Below, in pieces: positions 25,501 through 40,500 of a stretch of 64,000 bases of DNA (position 1 is the stretch's first letter; every line of letters begins with the position of its first letter). The notes beneath the pieces are model-generated. The model made no database searches. It was not told the DNA's origin and was given only the letters and a program-made list of their open reading frames with translations. Source of the stretch: Ophioderma brevispina (lineage: Eukaryota > Echinodermata > Ophiuroidea > Amphilepidida > Ophiodermatidae); assembly GCA_023653785.1 (NCBI GenBank), contig JAMKCH010022389.1:47753-111752 (forward strand), given 5' to 3'. Both the position numbers and the translations under genes were made by a program.

Positions 25501-28500
25501 TAGAGTTGATTTTTTTCTCCCTCTTTTGAAGATGAATTCTTGGCAGATTGACGCAACAAACAGTAGAGCGAAAGCTCAATGTTTCAAATATACCTTATGC
25601 CCCGAGGCATACCTTACAAACATGCCCAGAGGCTTACATCAAAAACAATAGCGTAATTTGCCGATCTGTAACGCCCATTAAGCTTATTTGTCTTTGGCCT
25701 TCGGCCGACGATCTTCAAGCCCGAGTTGGATCACATACAACCCTGGATACTCGTTGCTTAAACACGCTTTAGTTGACAAAATAACTAATTTAATCCAAGT
25801 TTAACGATCTAGTGTAAGTTTTCACCCCATATCACTACCAAAAGGAAATTTACCCTAATTATATTTTCTCATATCGCCTACATCTATTCTCAATGCCATA
25901 CCACTACTCGGTGTTAGTAAAGATAAACCTGTGGATCTTGTCCAGTTTGACAGTTGTAAGCAAGTGGTTAATACATGAAGTTAGGTCTAGCGATCTCTCA
26001 CGTGGAATTCTTATCGTGTTTTCATCTCAGGTAAACTCAGGTGTATAGGAAGCGCGTCAATCTAAAGCCAACCCAGCCGCAGTGCCCATCCTAACTCAAT
26101 TGTAATGCTTTACCTGGCTCGCCCACACACTCAGCACTTTAAGCGAAAAACGAACAAACCGTTGCGATCACAACCATAACCAAAAGCGCTAGACACTGTG
26201 GCTCGTATTATTTATGTTATTACAAACTATAAATCCATACAGTCATACCTATCATCAATGTATGCTGGGAAACTTTTTACTTGAAGTCTGAAATTAATAG
26301 ACAAAGATGCTTGTGATTTATATAGTTAACTGCACGCTGGTTAAGAGAGGTGACCGTATAGTATGTGTCATGCCATCTCGGTCAATTCTTTTGAACAACT
26401 TGCTTTACTAGTAATTTAATTTTTGACTATTATTTGATATTTTACATATTATTTGATTTTTTTGGGTGTAAGGGTCAGCTTATATTAATATGCAAGCTGG
26501 ACAATAATTGCAAACTGAACAACGCTGATGTTCACCAGAAAATTAACATGGTAGAGTTGGATTTATGCATCTTTGATGGAGTTAGTGGAAAAGACCTAAT
26601 GTCCCCTTAATATACAGGTAGGTATGTATGGAAAGAGTCTGTATCTTGTTATCCGAAATGAGCGCAGACCAACTTAACATTAGTATGGAGACTCTTGCTA
26701 TACGCTTTTTATCCCGAGCTTTTTATATTCGAAGACAACGCGCTCCTTGCTGTGTTCCTCGTACAAAAAGGACAGTGGATGATGGGGCTTTTAGCAATGC
26801 GTTCTTGCAAAAACAAATGATAATTACGTGTATTATCAAAATAACTATTTCATGATTCAGAGAAAGTTTTTGTTTATAGACGTATACGCAGATTTTTGTT
26901 TCAAATGTACAGGCCCGGTACAGACTAATTGTAATTGAACTGAGCATGTGCGATTGTTACAAACTTTTGATACTAATAATACACCAATCAATTATAATTC
27001 TGTGTCACCAATATTAGCAAGCTCGGAGCGATCCGTCGTAAGTTGGCCGAGTAGTAAGGCCTGCTAAAAGTAAAAGTTTTAAGGCCTCAATGGGCCAATC
27101 ATAGTACGAGCTAGTGAGTACTGCTCAAGGCACACATTATAAACCCCGGGCGCAGTACGCAGCGTTTGGTGTTTTCACCCCAATTCGAGGGTTGAGAATC
27201 AGAAGGACGTAACTCAACACTAAAAGAAATATTAAAGAATTTCTTTAATTCTGCTGTAATACTGCTTTTGAGAAATGTGGTGTTTAATATTTCTTACTAA
27301 GCAAATATATTCATTACTAAAATGTAAACATCTCATAAAGCTCGTATATGGTACTGTAAGCAAATATTATATAAACTTTAGTAATGAGCTATTATGAACA
27401 GCAGAATTAAAGAAATTCTTTAATATTTCTTTTAGTGTTGAGTTACGTCCTTCTGATTGTCAACCCTCGAATTGTTTCTTGTGTTTTCTTTATTCAGGGT
27501 AGATATAGCACCATTTAGTGAGTAACACTTCTTTCCCGGGAAACCCTGATACGATAAGAAAGCATAAAACAATTTCAACCAAAATATGTAAGATTGACAT
27601 TTAAAATAGTAACTATTAACTTAATTTATACAATTGCATATTTCTACACGTTTTCAGACAAAAAGTTTGTTCCATAAATATAAAAAAGCATATGTGCGAA
27701 AACCGATATTGCATTTAGAGTGTGGAATAGTTGTGAAAAACTGTGTAAAGTAAACTTTAAAGACAAAAATTGAAAATATTACCATTAAGATTTTAAAATA
27801 AAACTAGACTGTGCTCCACAGAGCATGAATTAAGCTGGCTTATTTGACCTTTTAACCCTATAACGTGACCCCTGGGTCACGGATGGGGTCAAATGAACTT
27901 GTTCTGTGTTTACGATGTCACGAGGATTATTCCTGACAAATTTCAGCTCAATCGGACCTTGAATTGTATTTTGATGCTTGGGGTCGAGACTATCATAGCC
28001 TTCCTACATTAATGTTTACAATCACTCTCACTACCAATAATGGGCTTTATCTGTTTTTCTATAAGCTGAAATCATAGCCAATTTGGTATTAATTTTTAGG
28101 CATTTTTTGGCAAATTGACATTTTCATGTTTCCATTGCCAATTAAAGAATTATCCTATGCGTAGTTCTGGAGATAAAATTCTTGAAAGTTATTTAGCTAA
28201 AACCGGAAATGACCTGTAAATGACCTTTGACCCCAAAAAATAAATATTGAACGTGAGCATGTTTGTTTGGGTCAGTCCTTTGATTATCATGCGATCATAT
28301 CATATCACCGACTGGAGTTCTAATGTATATGCTTTTAAGGTGATTCTTACAAGCCTATTTTAAAACGTGTGCATCCTTATCTGAGTGTTATTGCATACCG
28401 TAACCAAAATGAACCAAAATATCAATAGGAAATTGCTACGACATTAATTATCATCATGTGATTGTTACGACTGTTATAATTGTGATTATAAGTTACGAGA

Positions 28501-31500
28501 CTTGTGGTTTTTAAGTGTGATCTTAAACCAACCTTTCTATAATGTCCAGAAGGAAATGGCTACATAAAGAAATGAGGTAATATTAAATATAGGCAAAGAG
28601 AAGAATAAAGACTAAAGAGCATGTTTTAACAGTTTATAGGTGAATTCCATCAATACCGGGCGAAATTGTTTATTCAAAATGTTAAAAATGTGATTAAACC
28701 CTAATCAGAGTTGTGATCTCACTAAATAACAACTTATTATTTACAAATTAGATCTTATACAGTATCTTGATTGTATATAATTACATTGGGTTACCATTAT
28801 TATTTATTGTTTGAAAGCGGAGATCCAGTAAGTCTATAGTGTAAATCATTTACATTTACCAACAATATAAAATAAGATCGTGACCACTTAAAAACCAAGA
28901 GTCCACATTCAAAAGGGTATCAAACGATAAAATGCAACATCCAAAATAGTGTTAGCTTTACATCAGTGATCTTGCAAAGTAATATGAGTTTATGTAACTT
29001 TATGGATTTTATCAAAATTAACTGTTTGTTTTTTGAATATATTATTAGCTTTGAAATATCAAAATGAAAACATCCCCAACATAATCAAATTCTCTTTACT
29101 GGTTAGAATTTAAAAGTTCCGAAACAGTATAATAAGGATTCAACGCTAGCAATCAGTATTTCCCGTGAAATAATTTCATCTTAAGAGAACCTCAATAATA
29201 TTAAGTGTCGATTTAAATCTTCCATATAATGTAGTCTTTGGATATAATTTTACAAAACTAGCATGCCTCACTTTTTCATATTTTCTACCACATTTGTCAA
29301 CCTTGATAATAGTTTGATTATCATCAATATCAATAGTGACCTGACTTTTATAATACAGGGTATACTGGATTATGCACTGTGGATGGTGTTGAATCGTGCC
29401 CTTGGCGATGGTCATGGAATAGGTATCGATCGGGTAACGGTAATACAATCACAAACGTTAGGGCACTGCCGGATCTACATAGGGGCGTGCTTGGGCGCAC
29501 GCCCCCTCGTTGGCGGGAGAAAAAAATTAGACCCCCCCCCCAAAAAGAAGAAAAACTGGTCGGTGAAAACTGCCTATCCTAAAAAGGTTAAGGTTATTCA
29601 TCTTAGCATGTGCGTGATTTTTTGTAAGAGAAATAGCTACAAATTGTACTCTGCCATTGCCCATATTATAGTCAGGAAAGAAAATTCGTCATGATTCTAC
29701 GGCTCCTACTGACCATTTCTCTTCTATATTTTAATGAAAATGGTCCGATAAAGATTCGCTTAAATCATCGAGTTTTATACCAATTGAGGAGGGGGATTTT
29801 TTTGCTAAATCAACAAATTTTTGAGCTTTAGTGTACTGTGAAGCTTTTGACGCCTAGACACAATTTTCTGTGTTTTTATCAAGTACAATTTCATTTACTA
29901 ATATTGTTGAAATATTAATTATAGATTTGTAATTTTTTAAAAGCTTTCTTGTAAAGAGCTCTATCTCACGATGCATTCTCATATGTATGTAGGAGGCTCA
30001 GTTTCAAGTTATGACCCTCTAACGTAAAGGCCCACCCGCTACGGGGGAGCGGCCCATCGTTATGACCCATAATTTACCTTATAAACCCCTTCAGCTTTTT
30101 TTTAAACCACTTTTCATGCTGTACACATGAAAAAAGAAAAACTGTCAGATTAAAAAAATAAAGGCAATCGGCCCCCAGTCGTTTTGAGCAATCCAGAGTC
30201 TGTTCACAAAAGTTTAGATTAATCTTAAGTGAATTAAGAAGATGATTCTTCTTAAGTCTCAAACACTTCTAAAAGAGGAATTTGAAAAGTAAAAGAATAA
30301 AATAGAACCTAGTTATAAAAGGGACCGGTGTAGTCGTCTTAAGTCCAGCTTTTCAAAGTCCGGCTACAACGGTAAGGATAGGGCACTCGATTCAGTTGAC
30401 TCTTCACGCAACATATTATAGTTCACGCTTTATTCCATAATCGTATAGGCAGCCCGGACGATGGGCTCCTGTCGGACTATAGTTGCTTTCATACTGGGAT
30501 TGAATTTCATAAATCTCATACGAAAATTCTTTAAAACTTCTTAAATTGGGCTGAAACGATTAAATAACTTCAGAAGAAGAACGCCTATTGGGTTTCGCTT
30601 TTAATCTTAAAAATTAATCTTAAACTTATATGAAAACAAGGCCCGGAAGTGGTTTTCTGACAAATAATCGGCTATGTGATTAAAGCGTAATTTTGTCACG
30701 TGTATGGAACACTCGATATCCAAAAATTCAATCTTGGAATTTCGCCAAAATTCAGGTTTTCTGTCGATAATCCAAGATTTTCATTAATAATCCAAGATTT
30801 GCCAAGAAAAAACTTGCATTTTCAATTGATAATCCGAGTAAGATTTTTCGACGCTCAATTCGAGAAGGGGTACCCCTGCAGCACTCCCCTCCTCCGCACA
30901 TGGGGGGGGCAATCCCCCCGCAACCCTTACGGCACCGCGGTACATTGTAACGGTGTTTATTGACAGCAAATTCCATCTCTCCATCGTTCAAAAAATCCTG
31001 GATCCGCCACTGCGTTAGGGGATATTAAATAATATAGTCATCGGTCAATGGGCGGTTACTGGCGGTTGGACCGTGTGAGGATGGCCAACCCATTTACACG
31101 CATATCGCGGATCCATACAGGATTGGACAACAGTGACAACAATCTTATAGGGCCTAATCACATTAACCTGATGTTTGAGTATTTCATTTCGAACGCCAAC
31201 GTCGTGCAAGAGACGGGCATATGTGTGTGCAACGTGCAACGGCGACGGTAATAGTTTGTTCACGGATAACGCTAACAAAGGAATTTTCACAGGTCAGGTA
31301 ACACTCCAGATCTTGTTATGACTTTTAATCACTATATCATTAAATCTCCCCCCCCCTCCCCCCCCTCCCCCCCCCCCTTCAGGTATGTTACCTCGTCGCT
31401 ATTTTTTAAAAATATGAGATACGTGTTCCTACTTTAAGTAACAAGGAACTCGCCTGTTCGAGTTCGTGTTGGGACATTGGTTTACAAAGACCATTTGCAC

Positions 31501-34500
31501 GTCCCCATGCCCCTAATGGACAACCTTGCCGGACGAATAGAGGCGTGTCAACTGTGCAAAGTCAAAGATAGCTTAAAGTTTCTAGTTTGATATTACGCTC
31601 TAACCTTATGTTGTAGCTGACTGGAGAGTGGTACCGTTCCCGGATGGAATGGGAACAATACGAGATTGCATTATGGGGATCGTTGCAAAAGGTCTATTGT
31701 GAATTTACGACTCAAGCAAGAAAATTCACATGGGGCATTTTGTCATCAGTCTCTTACACAAGCAGGACGCTATGTGTTATAATTTGAAGAACACGACGGT
31801 GAATGTGTCAAAGCGACGAGTTAGCGGCTGACTTCCCAGTCTACAAACGTGAATCGATCCAAAGTTCGATCGATCACTGATCAATGTTTAAAGCTTTGTT
31901 ATCACATCCCGCATGGTATGAGTCGCTCCTCAGATCTGACAGTAGTATTCTTTAACGAACAATTTTAACAAACTAGCTTGACAGATGTAATATTAAAGCT
32001 AGGAAACGGTTGTCACAGCGTTGCACTACTTTTAACCTAGTTTACGTTCTATTTATCTGTTATAGGAAGACGGGTGGCCCAGTCCGTGCGCACTACAAGC
32101 CTCGGGAAAGAACCTACATTCGGCACCCGTGTTCTCCTGTCGTAAACCCTGCAAACCGTGTTTCCCTGACCATACTCAGTACCCCGCGCAAGGTGTGTAT
32201 TGTTATCCGCCTAGAGGGTGTTATGATAGTGAAATAAATATGACAGTATTTTCTATTTTCAAATGAAAACCCGAAGGTACGTCCTCATCATTAACCAATT
32301 TCAAACGAGGCATTGAATGAATGCCATGATTACAATCATGACATATAAGAGTCCTTCACACTATTTCAATTTCTGGTGTTTAGGTCCTAAATGTGGATGT
32401 AGGCTAATTTCCTTCCTCCTTCCCCCTCGAGAACTTTATGTACACATTCCCGTCCCCGCCTACTTAAGGTGCATTATAACACCACACAGCTACCGCAAAA
32501 AGGTGCCTAATCCTTATTTTCAGTGCCTGAAATCAAAGAATTTCGGTAGTATTATGTATACTAGTGCAGTTGGTGTCCACTGTAACGGCCGCGCCTTTTG
32601 CCCACCCCACCGAATCATTGTGACATGATCCTTCATAAGTTGAATCGTATGTAATGATTCCCCCCTCACAGATCAACCATCCAATCCACTATCATGACCA
32701 GCTATGGATGAGTGATTACCCACCCCCTGTGTGCATGAACATTGGCGAGATGGCCTGTTTTTACACATGTTGGAAGCCTTATTAGAAATGGTCGTTTCGG
32801 ATTTTCAGTACCCGTATGTCAAACAAATTACACCACCTTATATAAAATAAGATATCTTGGTTGTCAGCTTCAACTACGAAGAGATAAGGTCAAGCCTTTT
32901 TCCATGGCGCTCTCTTGAATCTGCACAGCAATCACGGTCTTTTTGCCATAGAGTAGCATTATACCCTAACCAAAATACCACTCTTTATAAATTAAACCAT
33001 TTCTCGATTTTAGATGTTCTATCATCATACCATTCAATGTTTTATTGATGATATATATCTAAATTAGAGCTTCTACGAAGAAATCCCTTGAACACTTTCC
33101 TCGCCACGACGTGAGTTTTCTCACGTCCTATGCGTTAAGCCAGAGTACGCGTGACAAGTCATAGGCCTATTGAATGCACTATGTACAACAGTGAATAGGG
33201 AAAATGGACAGTACCTGCAGATGACAACCCCTCTCTAAAGGAATATCGTGAAATGGTCATATATATTAATTACCTTCAAACATCAGTAAATGCTTTCTGT
33301 TATGCATGTTGGTTTAACAACCCTCACCATGAATACCAAATGAAGGAAACTCCTCACAGTACAGAAGAAAAAGATCTTAGAGTATGTATAAAGGATTACC
33401 TAAAAGTTGTCAAACAGTGTGCAGAAGCAACAAAGAAAGCAAAAACCAAACTCTTGGATGGTAACCGTTTCCTTTCAATTACAGAGCAGAAGTCCGGAAA
33501 TAATCATACAGCTTATCACTCTACAACAATCGCTAATTAGACCCACACCTGGCATGGTCCAGTATGCGAACCTCATCTAAGAAAAACATAAATTATTAGG
33601 AGTACAGAGAAGAACAACCAAACTTATCTCAAGTATCAGACTTCTACCTTATGAAGAAAGACTGAGAAAGCTCCAGCTTATAGAAGACAGGCAAAGGAGG
33701 GGGGCAGACCTTATCCAGTTGTATAGAATTTTCAACATATAAGACAAATCACCCACAGACAAATCTTTCTTCGCTTGCCACAAACCAGAGCACAAGAGGA
33801 CACTCACCAATCCAGCAACAGCATATGAGACTTGACATCAAGAAAATATTTCTTCATCAGAGAAAATCATTCAGGACTGGAATAAACTCAACCCACCATC
33901 AGCAGTACATGCAACATCTATCAACAGCTTTAGACAGAATTACAGCATTTTTGGATATAACCGGGGTTACTAAGGGCTAAGAACTCTTCGCGCTTCCTTC
34001 TACTTGCATGGAACGTCAACTATTCCCTCCAGATGGAAGCTTTCAAAGGTCATTGCAATCCTGAAGCCCAAGACACCAGCAAATGACCCCAAGCGTTACA
34101 GACCCATCTCGCTACTTTCTCACATCTTAAGTGCTTGAGAGACTGATACCAGTGCAGGATCAATGATACGGTCGAGGCAATTTTACCCCGCACCCAAGCT
34201 GGATTCGAAGAGGTAAATCAAACAACTGATCAGATAGCAAGACTTAATGACATCGAGACAGAAGAAGCAGAAGTTTGGAGCAGTCGTTCATAGACCTAAA
34301 CTGCTGCGTACGATACAGTCTGGCACCGAGGTTTCTACCTCAAGCTACTCAAACTCTGCCCTGAGGTCAAGCTTGTCAAGTCCTTAGGCCTTCTTCATCC
34401 AAGAAGGATAGTTCGTCCTGGAGACTCAAATGGGCAACGCAGTAGAAAGCGCAAACTCGGAATGGTGTCCCACAAGGTTCTGTCCTGGCACCCAGGGTCT

Positions 34501-37500
34501 TCACAATCTACGTCTCAGATGTGCCAAAAGGGGAGATTGTTCGCAGTACTCCTACGCAGACGACACGGAACTTGGAATAGCTTGCTGATTGCTTGAGTCC
34601 GTAACAGTGTTGCAGAAAGACCTCACTGTAAGCCAATTCTTCCCACCGATGGCACTTGAAACTCAGCAAAACCCAAGACCGTCAGCTCTGTTTTCCCCCT
34701 TGCAAATCGAGGCGCAAAAAGAGAACTACAACATCACTGAGATGGAGAAAACTGTCACCTGGCCCCAAACACCAAGTACCTTGGCGTCACAAGGGACGCA
34801 GCCTTACTTTCCATCAACCACACCAGGCGTCGCTGCCAACGGACGCAGTCTCGGTCAACTTCTCAGAAGGCTCGCAGGAACTGGCTGGGGTGCATCCCTT
34901 TGACAACCTACATTACATCAATGTTGCTGGCATACTCCACGTGAATACGCGGCACCAGTATGGCGTAACAGCGTCATTCACACAAGATTGAGTCGTTATG
35001 ATGATGCAAGGGTTGATCCCCTGAGACTTGTTAGTGGGTGCCTTTTGGCGACGCCGGTAGAATATCTTCCATTCTCTGGAATAGCTCCTGCAAACCTTGG
35101 AGGAACCTTCAGAGATCAAGATCGCCAGAAATGTGATGAACCTGGGAGCCTAATCCCACCACCAAACACCTTAAGGATCAGCGATTTCACGGAAGTCATG
35201 TGCTACCAATCCTGACACTGCAGTCACAGTCTCCCTATCGATCATCCCGGGATCAATGGGTGACAGTGGTTGGCAATGGTAATCCTCTACTTTGAACCCA
35301 AAGCAGTTTGGGACAGCCCATATAGCAGCCCAAGGCTGTGAACCTGATAGAAAAGGCAGGGTCAACCTCAACAGACTCAGAACTGGCGTTGGTCGTAAAA
35401 AGAACTTCCTTCACAAGATTAGTGGAACTTTCACCAAACTCGATTGTGGAGAGCCACAAACCATAGCCAGATCATAGAGGACTGTGAGGTCTACCAGTCC
35501 CCAAGAGGAATTCGAGGCCTGATCAACCTGGATGATGAAATAATCAGCTGGTTAAAGACGATCTCCACGTGATTTTGGACTGCAACTAACGAACGAACTA
35601 AGGGCGAAGACCCCCTCACCCTTGCCACCCTACAGTCTAACCTTGCTCACACTACCAAGATGGAGGGTGCGGCGCTTCAGTAAGTCCATTAAGTTTATGA
35701 GCTTATCTGTCCCTTTCGTGGTCACTTGCACATTTTAAGGAGTCATGCATAACACTAACGGCAGTGCACATGACCTTAATTTTGTCAAAATATTTATGGC
35801 GGTGGATTGAACACTTAAAAGATTATTACATATATAAACAAACAAAGGTATCATTTATTGTAGTTCTCACGTCTGGACAGGTCGAAATGAGTGGTTTATC
35901 TTTAGACTGGAATATCGCTAGCCTGTTCCATTGTTTGCGGTAATGGGCTACTGAGAAAATTGTCCATATTATTTCATTACTGAATTATCTCATAAGAAAG
36001 CTTTTGATTCACACAATCCCTGTCATTGATCGACAGACGCAAAATTGTTGAACAATTTGAGCAATTTCCTTGCATGTAAATTCCTTTCCTATTTTATCTA
36101 ACTCCGTAGATTCCATCTTATATTCCTATGAACTGTGAATGCGCCGCAGAAATCGAAGCCGATACATGCAATATGTATCTAAAACTAATCGTCACCCCAT
36201 TGGACGTTTTCATTACTAGTGCTTGTATGACCAAAACAAAGATGCCTTTAATAAGTGAAAACTGCGTTTAGTGTTTGTTTTCTTAATTATTTTTTTCAAT
36301 TCTAGAAATTAAAATTTTGTATTCTTATTAGAACCAAAGAAAAAATGTTCCAGTAGGCTATTTCAAACCTAAATGCGAACTGCGTTTTTTTTTAATTTTT
36401 TAATTTCTTTGAAAAGTATTTTCCCCCGAAGTGGCCTCAAATCATTTCAAGCGGGCCAAATGTACATCGAGAGAGTTACCAATTGGCCTGCTTTGTTTTC
36501 TCTCTCTCTCAAATGAACGTTAAAATAAATAAAACGTGCTCAGTTTATTCATATTTTGCCGAGCAATATTAAAAAGTTATAAGATATAGATATGACAGTT
36601 CAATTGTTGAAAATTCAGCGTTTGTAAGTACGCCTATGCCTATCGCGGTTGAACCATAAAATTATATGGGGTTAACTCATGTTATCTACATCATGGCCTA
36701 TGATTTTGTCGTTGAATTGCTTTATTCTTAATAACATTGGCTTATTTTTTGGTTGTACATAAGCACGAATGTAACCACGTATACATTGACATGTTCTTTC
36801 TATTTTCGTCCTAGAATTCCGATGATATAATTATTTATCCGCGTGCATGTCGGGTATAGTCCAAACTTTTTTTTTTTTGTAACTGTGAGGAAACGAACTA
36901 AGCCGTCCCGGCTTCTTCCAGAGTCAACAAAACCCGTCAATTAACGGATCGAATGTCACATTTTCTTCCCTAATAAGACAGGATCTCTATTGGCGTTCGG
37001 CATCAATGCATCTTGTAATCTTTCAAAACAATCTGTGCAGTGATATGAGTTCCCATACAAACTGTTTGCCCGCTAGCGTCAAATGATTCATAATATCAGT
37101 TAGTTTTCATTAGTATTTTATCCCTTTATATTTTACATTTGGGTTTGAAAACTTTAATTCTAATGCAAATAAAGACCTTCGTATTCACTTTCGCGTGGTG
37201 ACATGAAAATGTCACCGCTTGTTTGTAATAATCTTATTTGAAAGACGATATGCTATAACATTATTTGGAGTTCATTTAGGAACATGAATTTCCATGTTTT
37301 GAAGTGTCACGGAAAGAGAGAGAGAGGGGGGGAGAGAGAGTGAACAAGGGAGAGAGTGCTACTCAGAGAGAGAGAGAGAGAGAAATCAGACAGAGCTAGA
37401 AATAGAAGGAAAGAAGCACTGTATGAATATTCTTGGGATATCAAAATGTGTGCATGATTCAAAGAAGAACAAGATTTGTCTACTGTATCTTGGCAGTAGC

Positions 37501-40500
37501 GTCGTTCTTCGTTCTATAGCCTACTTTGCCAAACCCCAAAAGATTTGACTTCTGATACATGCAGATTTGAAGTCATGTGTTTTATCACCGTAGATTTGGC
37601 CTAATGCCTACTACTATATCACAGGAATTGGTTTATTTTTAGGAGCCAAGTTTTGGTGAAATTTCCAACCTGCTTTTGAAGGGTATTCTAGTATACAAAT
37701 ATTGACTGTCCATGAGGGACATAGTCAAATCTATTGACCCGAGGTGATCTCGAGATCTCGAGTCTCGAGATCACCGGTCCAAAAATTACTATACCGGGCA
37801 GAAAAGGTACTATACTGGGCAAAAGGTACTATACGCGTTTTATGTGAAAATAGTGAAACTATACCATGTCACGTGACTTTCATTTAACCAATCACATGAT
37901 AAGGATCTATCTATGAGGTATACCTCATATAATAGCTAATATCACCATCGTTTCATCAGCGGTCACAAGAGGGACCGCTTTTTATCAAACATATTAAACA
38001 ATGAGCACGGTAACCTACGATAAAAAAAACGCCCTCAGTAATAGGTTGCCATAAACTCCTTGACTGATGTAGTCTTTCAGCAAATCAGAACACAAACCTA
38101 AACATGCTTGATAGCTGGATGATTTCATGTTCTTTTTTCAGTATATTACTGTATATATAAACAATTTTACAAGGAAACCGTCAAACCCAAAATAAGCTCT
38201 TACTTGATAGAGACTAGCCTACTTTTGGCAGTCATTTTGAATACATTTTGACATTAAACCCACATTCGTTTTGAGATCATTGTCATAAAAAGGTTCACCC
38301 TTTGGTAACGATTTGAAATTGTAATGTTTGATGATAATAAATGTATAAAATAGCACGCAATCACTGTGCAGCCTAAAATCTAGGTGTCCATGGTCACAAA
38401 TTTTGGTTCTAGACATACAGTCAATTGAACTGTCCACCTTAGACTGGCTTCAGAATATGTTCCTGAATAACCATTCATTTTGATAATGAATTAGGTAGCA
38501 ATTACGTAACTCCAAGAAAGAGCGAGATTTTACCAACATGTGTCCGGTGTAAAAGGTGATATAGTCCGCCTGGAGCTATAGTCCGGGCTTCATAAACGAC
38601 AACGGAATAAAACGTGAAACTAATGTTGCGTGACGATTCAACTGAATCGAGTGCCCTAAACTTTACCGTTGTAGGTGGACTATGAGCCCGGCGGACTATT
38701 AGAATCTCTACACCTGTAATGACTGTATGACTCTCTTAGTGTATTTGTTATTAAAACATTCATATTTCAGCTCCAGATGAAACTCCTGCCCAGCAACATA
38801 TCATAAATCTGACAAGAAATTTACTGATGAACGACGCACCAGCATATTCAATGGGGAAACGTCGTCGGAGAGCAAAAGGTAGGTTGCATAATAGACCGTA
38901 TTCAATATGACGTCAGCCACCAGACATGTTGGTGAACACGAATGCAATACATTCCAGGACTACAATACATTAAGCTGTCAATCGATCCATGTTTAGCGAA
39001 TGCACAGGGATCATTGACAGGTGAATGTATTGTATACTGGAATGCGTCTATCTTGTCCACCACCATGGCTGGCTATTGAATACGGTCTATAGGGCGACTT
39101 GTCTATCGTTAACCATGCAAAAGGTCATTGAAAAGTGAGGAAAGGGATGACAACAATTCTACAGTGATCTGAATGGAAAAAAATGGGTTGCATAATAAAA
39201 AAATAAAATCGGAAAAATGTATTGAATTGTGTCATATTGCTCGCGTATCCCGCGAAAAATATGGGTTTTTTTTTTTTTTTGGGTAAAACTATTTTATGGG
39301 TTCGAGTTAGAGTTGTAGTTTCGTTAGAGTTGTACTTTTTGTTAGAGTTGTCGACTCCCTAGTTTCGTGATTTTCGTAAAGGTCAACAAATTAGATGAAA
39401 CGGCGCTGGGGCTATGGAACGTAGTAAGACACGAGATAAAAGTAACTCGAAAATTCATCTCTAACTCTAGCTCGAACTTAAAATGCAACTCTATAGCTAA
39501 ATGTGTTTAAAATCTAAACATGTTTAGGTATTTGACGCCAAGTGTTTAGGCATTTTATGTCAAATGTTTAGAAATATGACATGTTTAATACCTAAAACAC
39601 TTTGCACCATGATGCGTGGATATTGAATATTAAAGCTAACAAACTAAAAGAGAAAGAAACAAAAAGTAGTCTTTTCATTATTCTCACTCAAAATCGTGAT
39701 TTTTGGTTTTCCACCCACCAAATCATCAGTGGATTGAAAATTTCCCTTCAGCATGATTTAGCTAGCACTCCATGGGTGCAGGAGTACTTTGGCATCCTCG
39801 GAGCTCAACGGAAACATGTTGTGGGTGGATCCGTCTATATTTGCCTGTCTAAGTAGGTACTTATTATCATTGTCTTGCCACATAATCCATTTTTATGTAC
39901 CAGTCATTAACACGACTGTTGGTTTACCTGAAAACTGTGATCTTTACACGATAAAGTAATAATTGAATTATATTCTATTATTCTAATTTTTCACGGTATG
40001 GGTTACTTGCCGCGCGCAGTTCCGGATAAAAATCACGATTTGTGAAGTAGAGCGAATCCAAATGGTGTGCTAACATAAATATGGGTGTTACTTCAACACG
40101 CCGGGGTGCTTAAAAACACACTCAAGGCGTTCAACCGGTATCTATGTGAGTTGACTGGAATTACCAGTCACATAAATATATATAGATTCTGTTAAAATAT
40201 ATGGAAGAAAACAGTTAATTGCATTAAAAAAAACATGAAAAAAAACTAAAAACTGGCCATTTGACTAAGTTCTGACTTAACAGCCACCTTAAGTTGACAT
40301 TTCTGTCTGGATCTATTTTCTCATGTTTTTAAAAGATCATTTGTCACTTACCTTGTAATAATCATGAAATGGTAAAATATTCCCTAATTAAATACTGTAG
40401 AAAAATTACGAGGGCGGACCAGAAAGTTTCCCTCTTGGTTCATATTTCCGATGATACACACACAATTTCAAAACTTTACCGTGACATTACTTCCAAGGAA

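Larger units (their letters stand above)
35700..38545. other. Intronic DNA, nothing beyond the GA tract and palindrome
   Basis: Low GC. Only the GA microsatellite and the 37741 palindrome stand out. Confidence 0.5.

Noticed and set aside
32067..32190. Possible SHIPPO exon (GGPVRAHYKPRE) after ttatag
   Set aside because: The frame needed to join the flanking exons (two-base start, one-base end) hits a TAA inside the segment, and exons 7423-7614 and 38771-38878 already join in phase without it.
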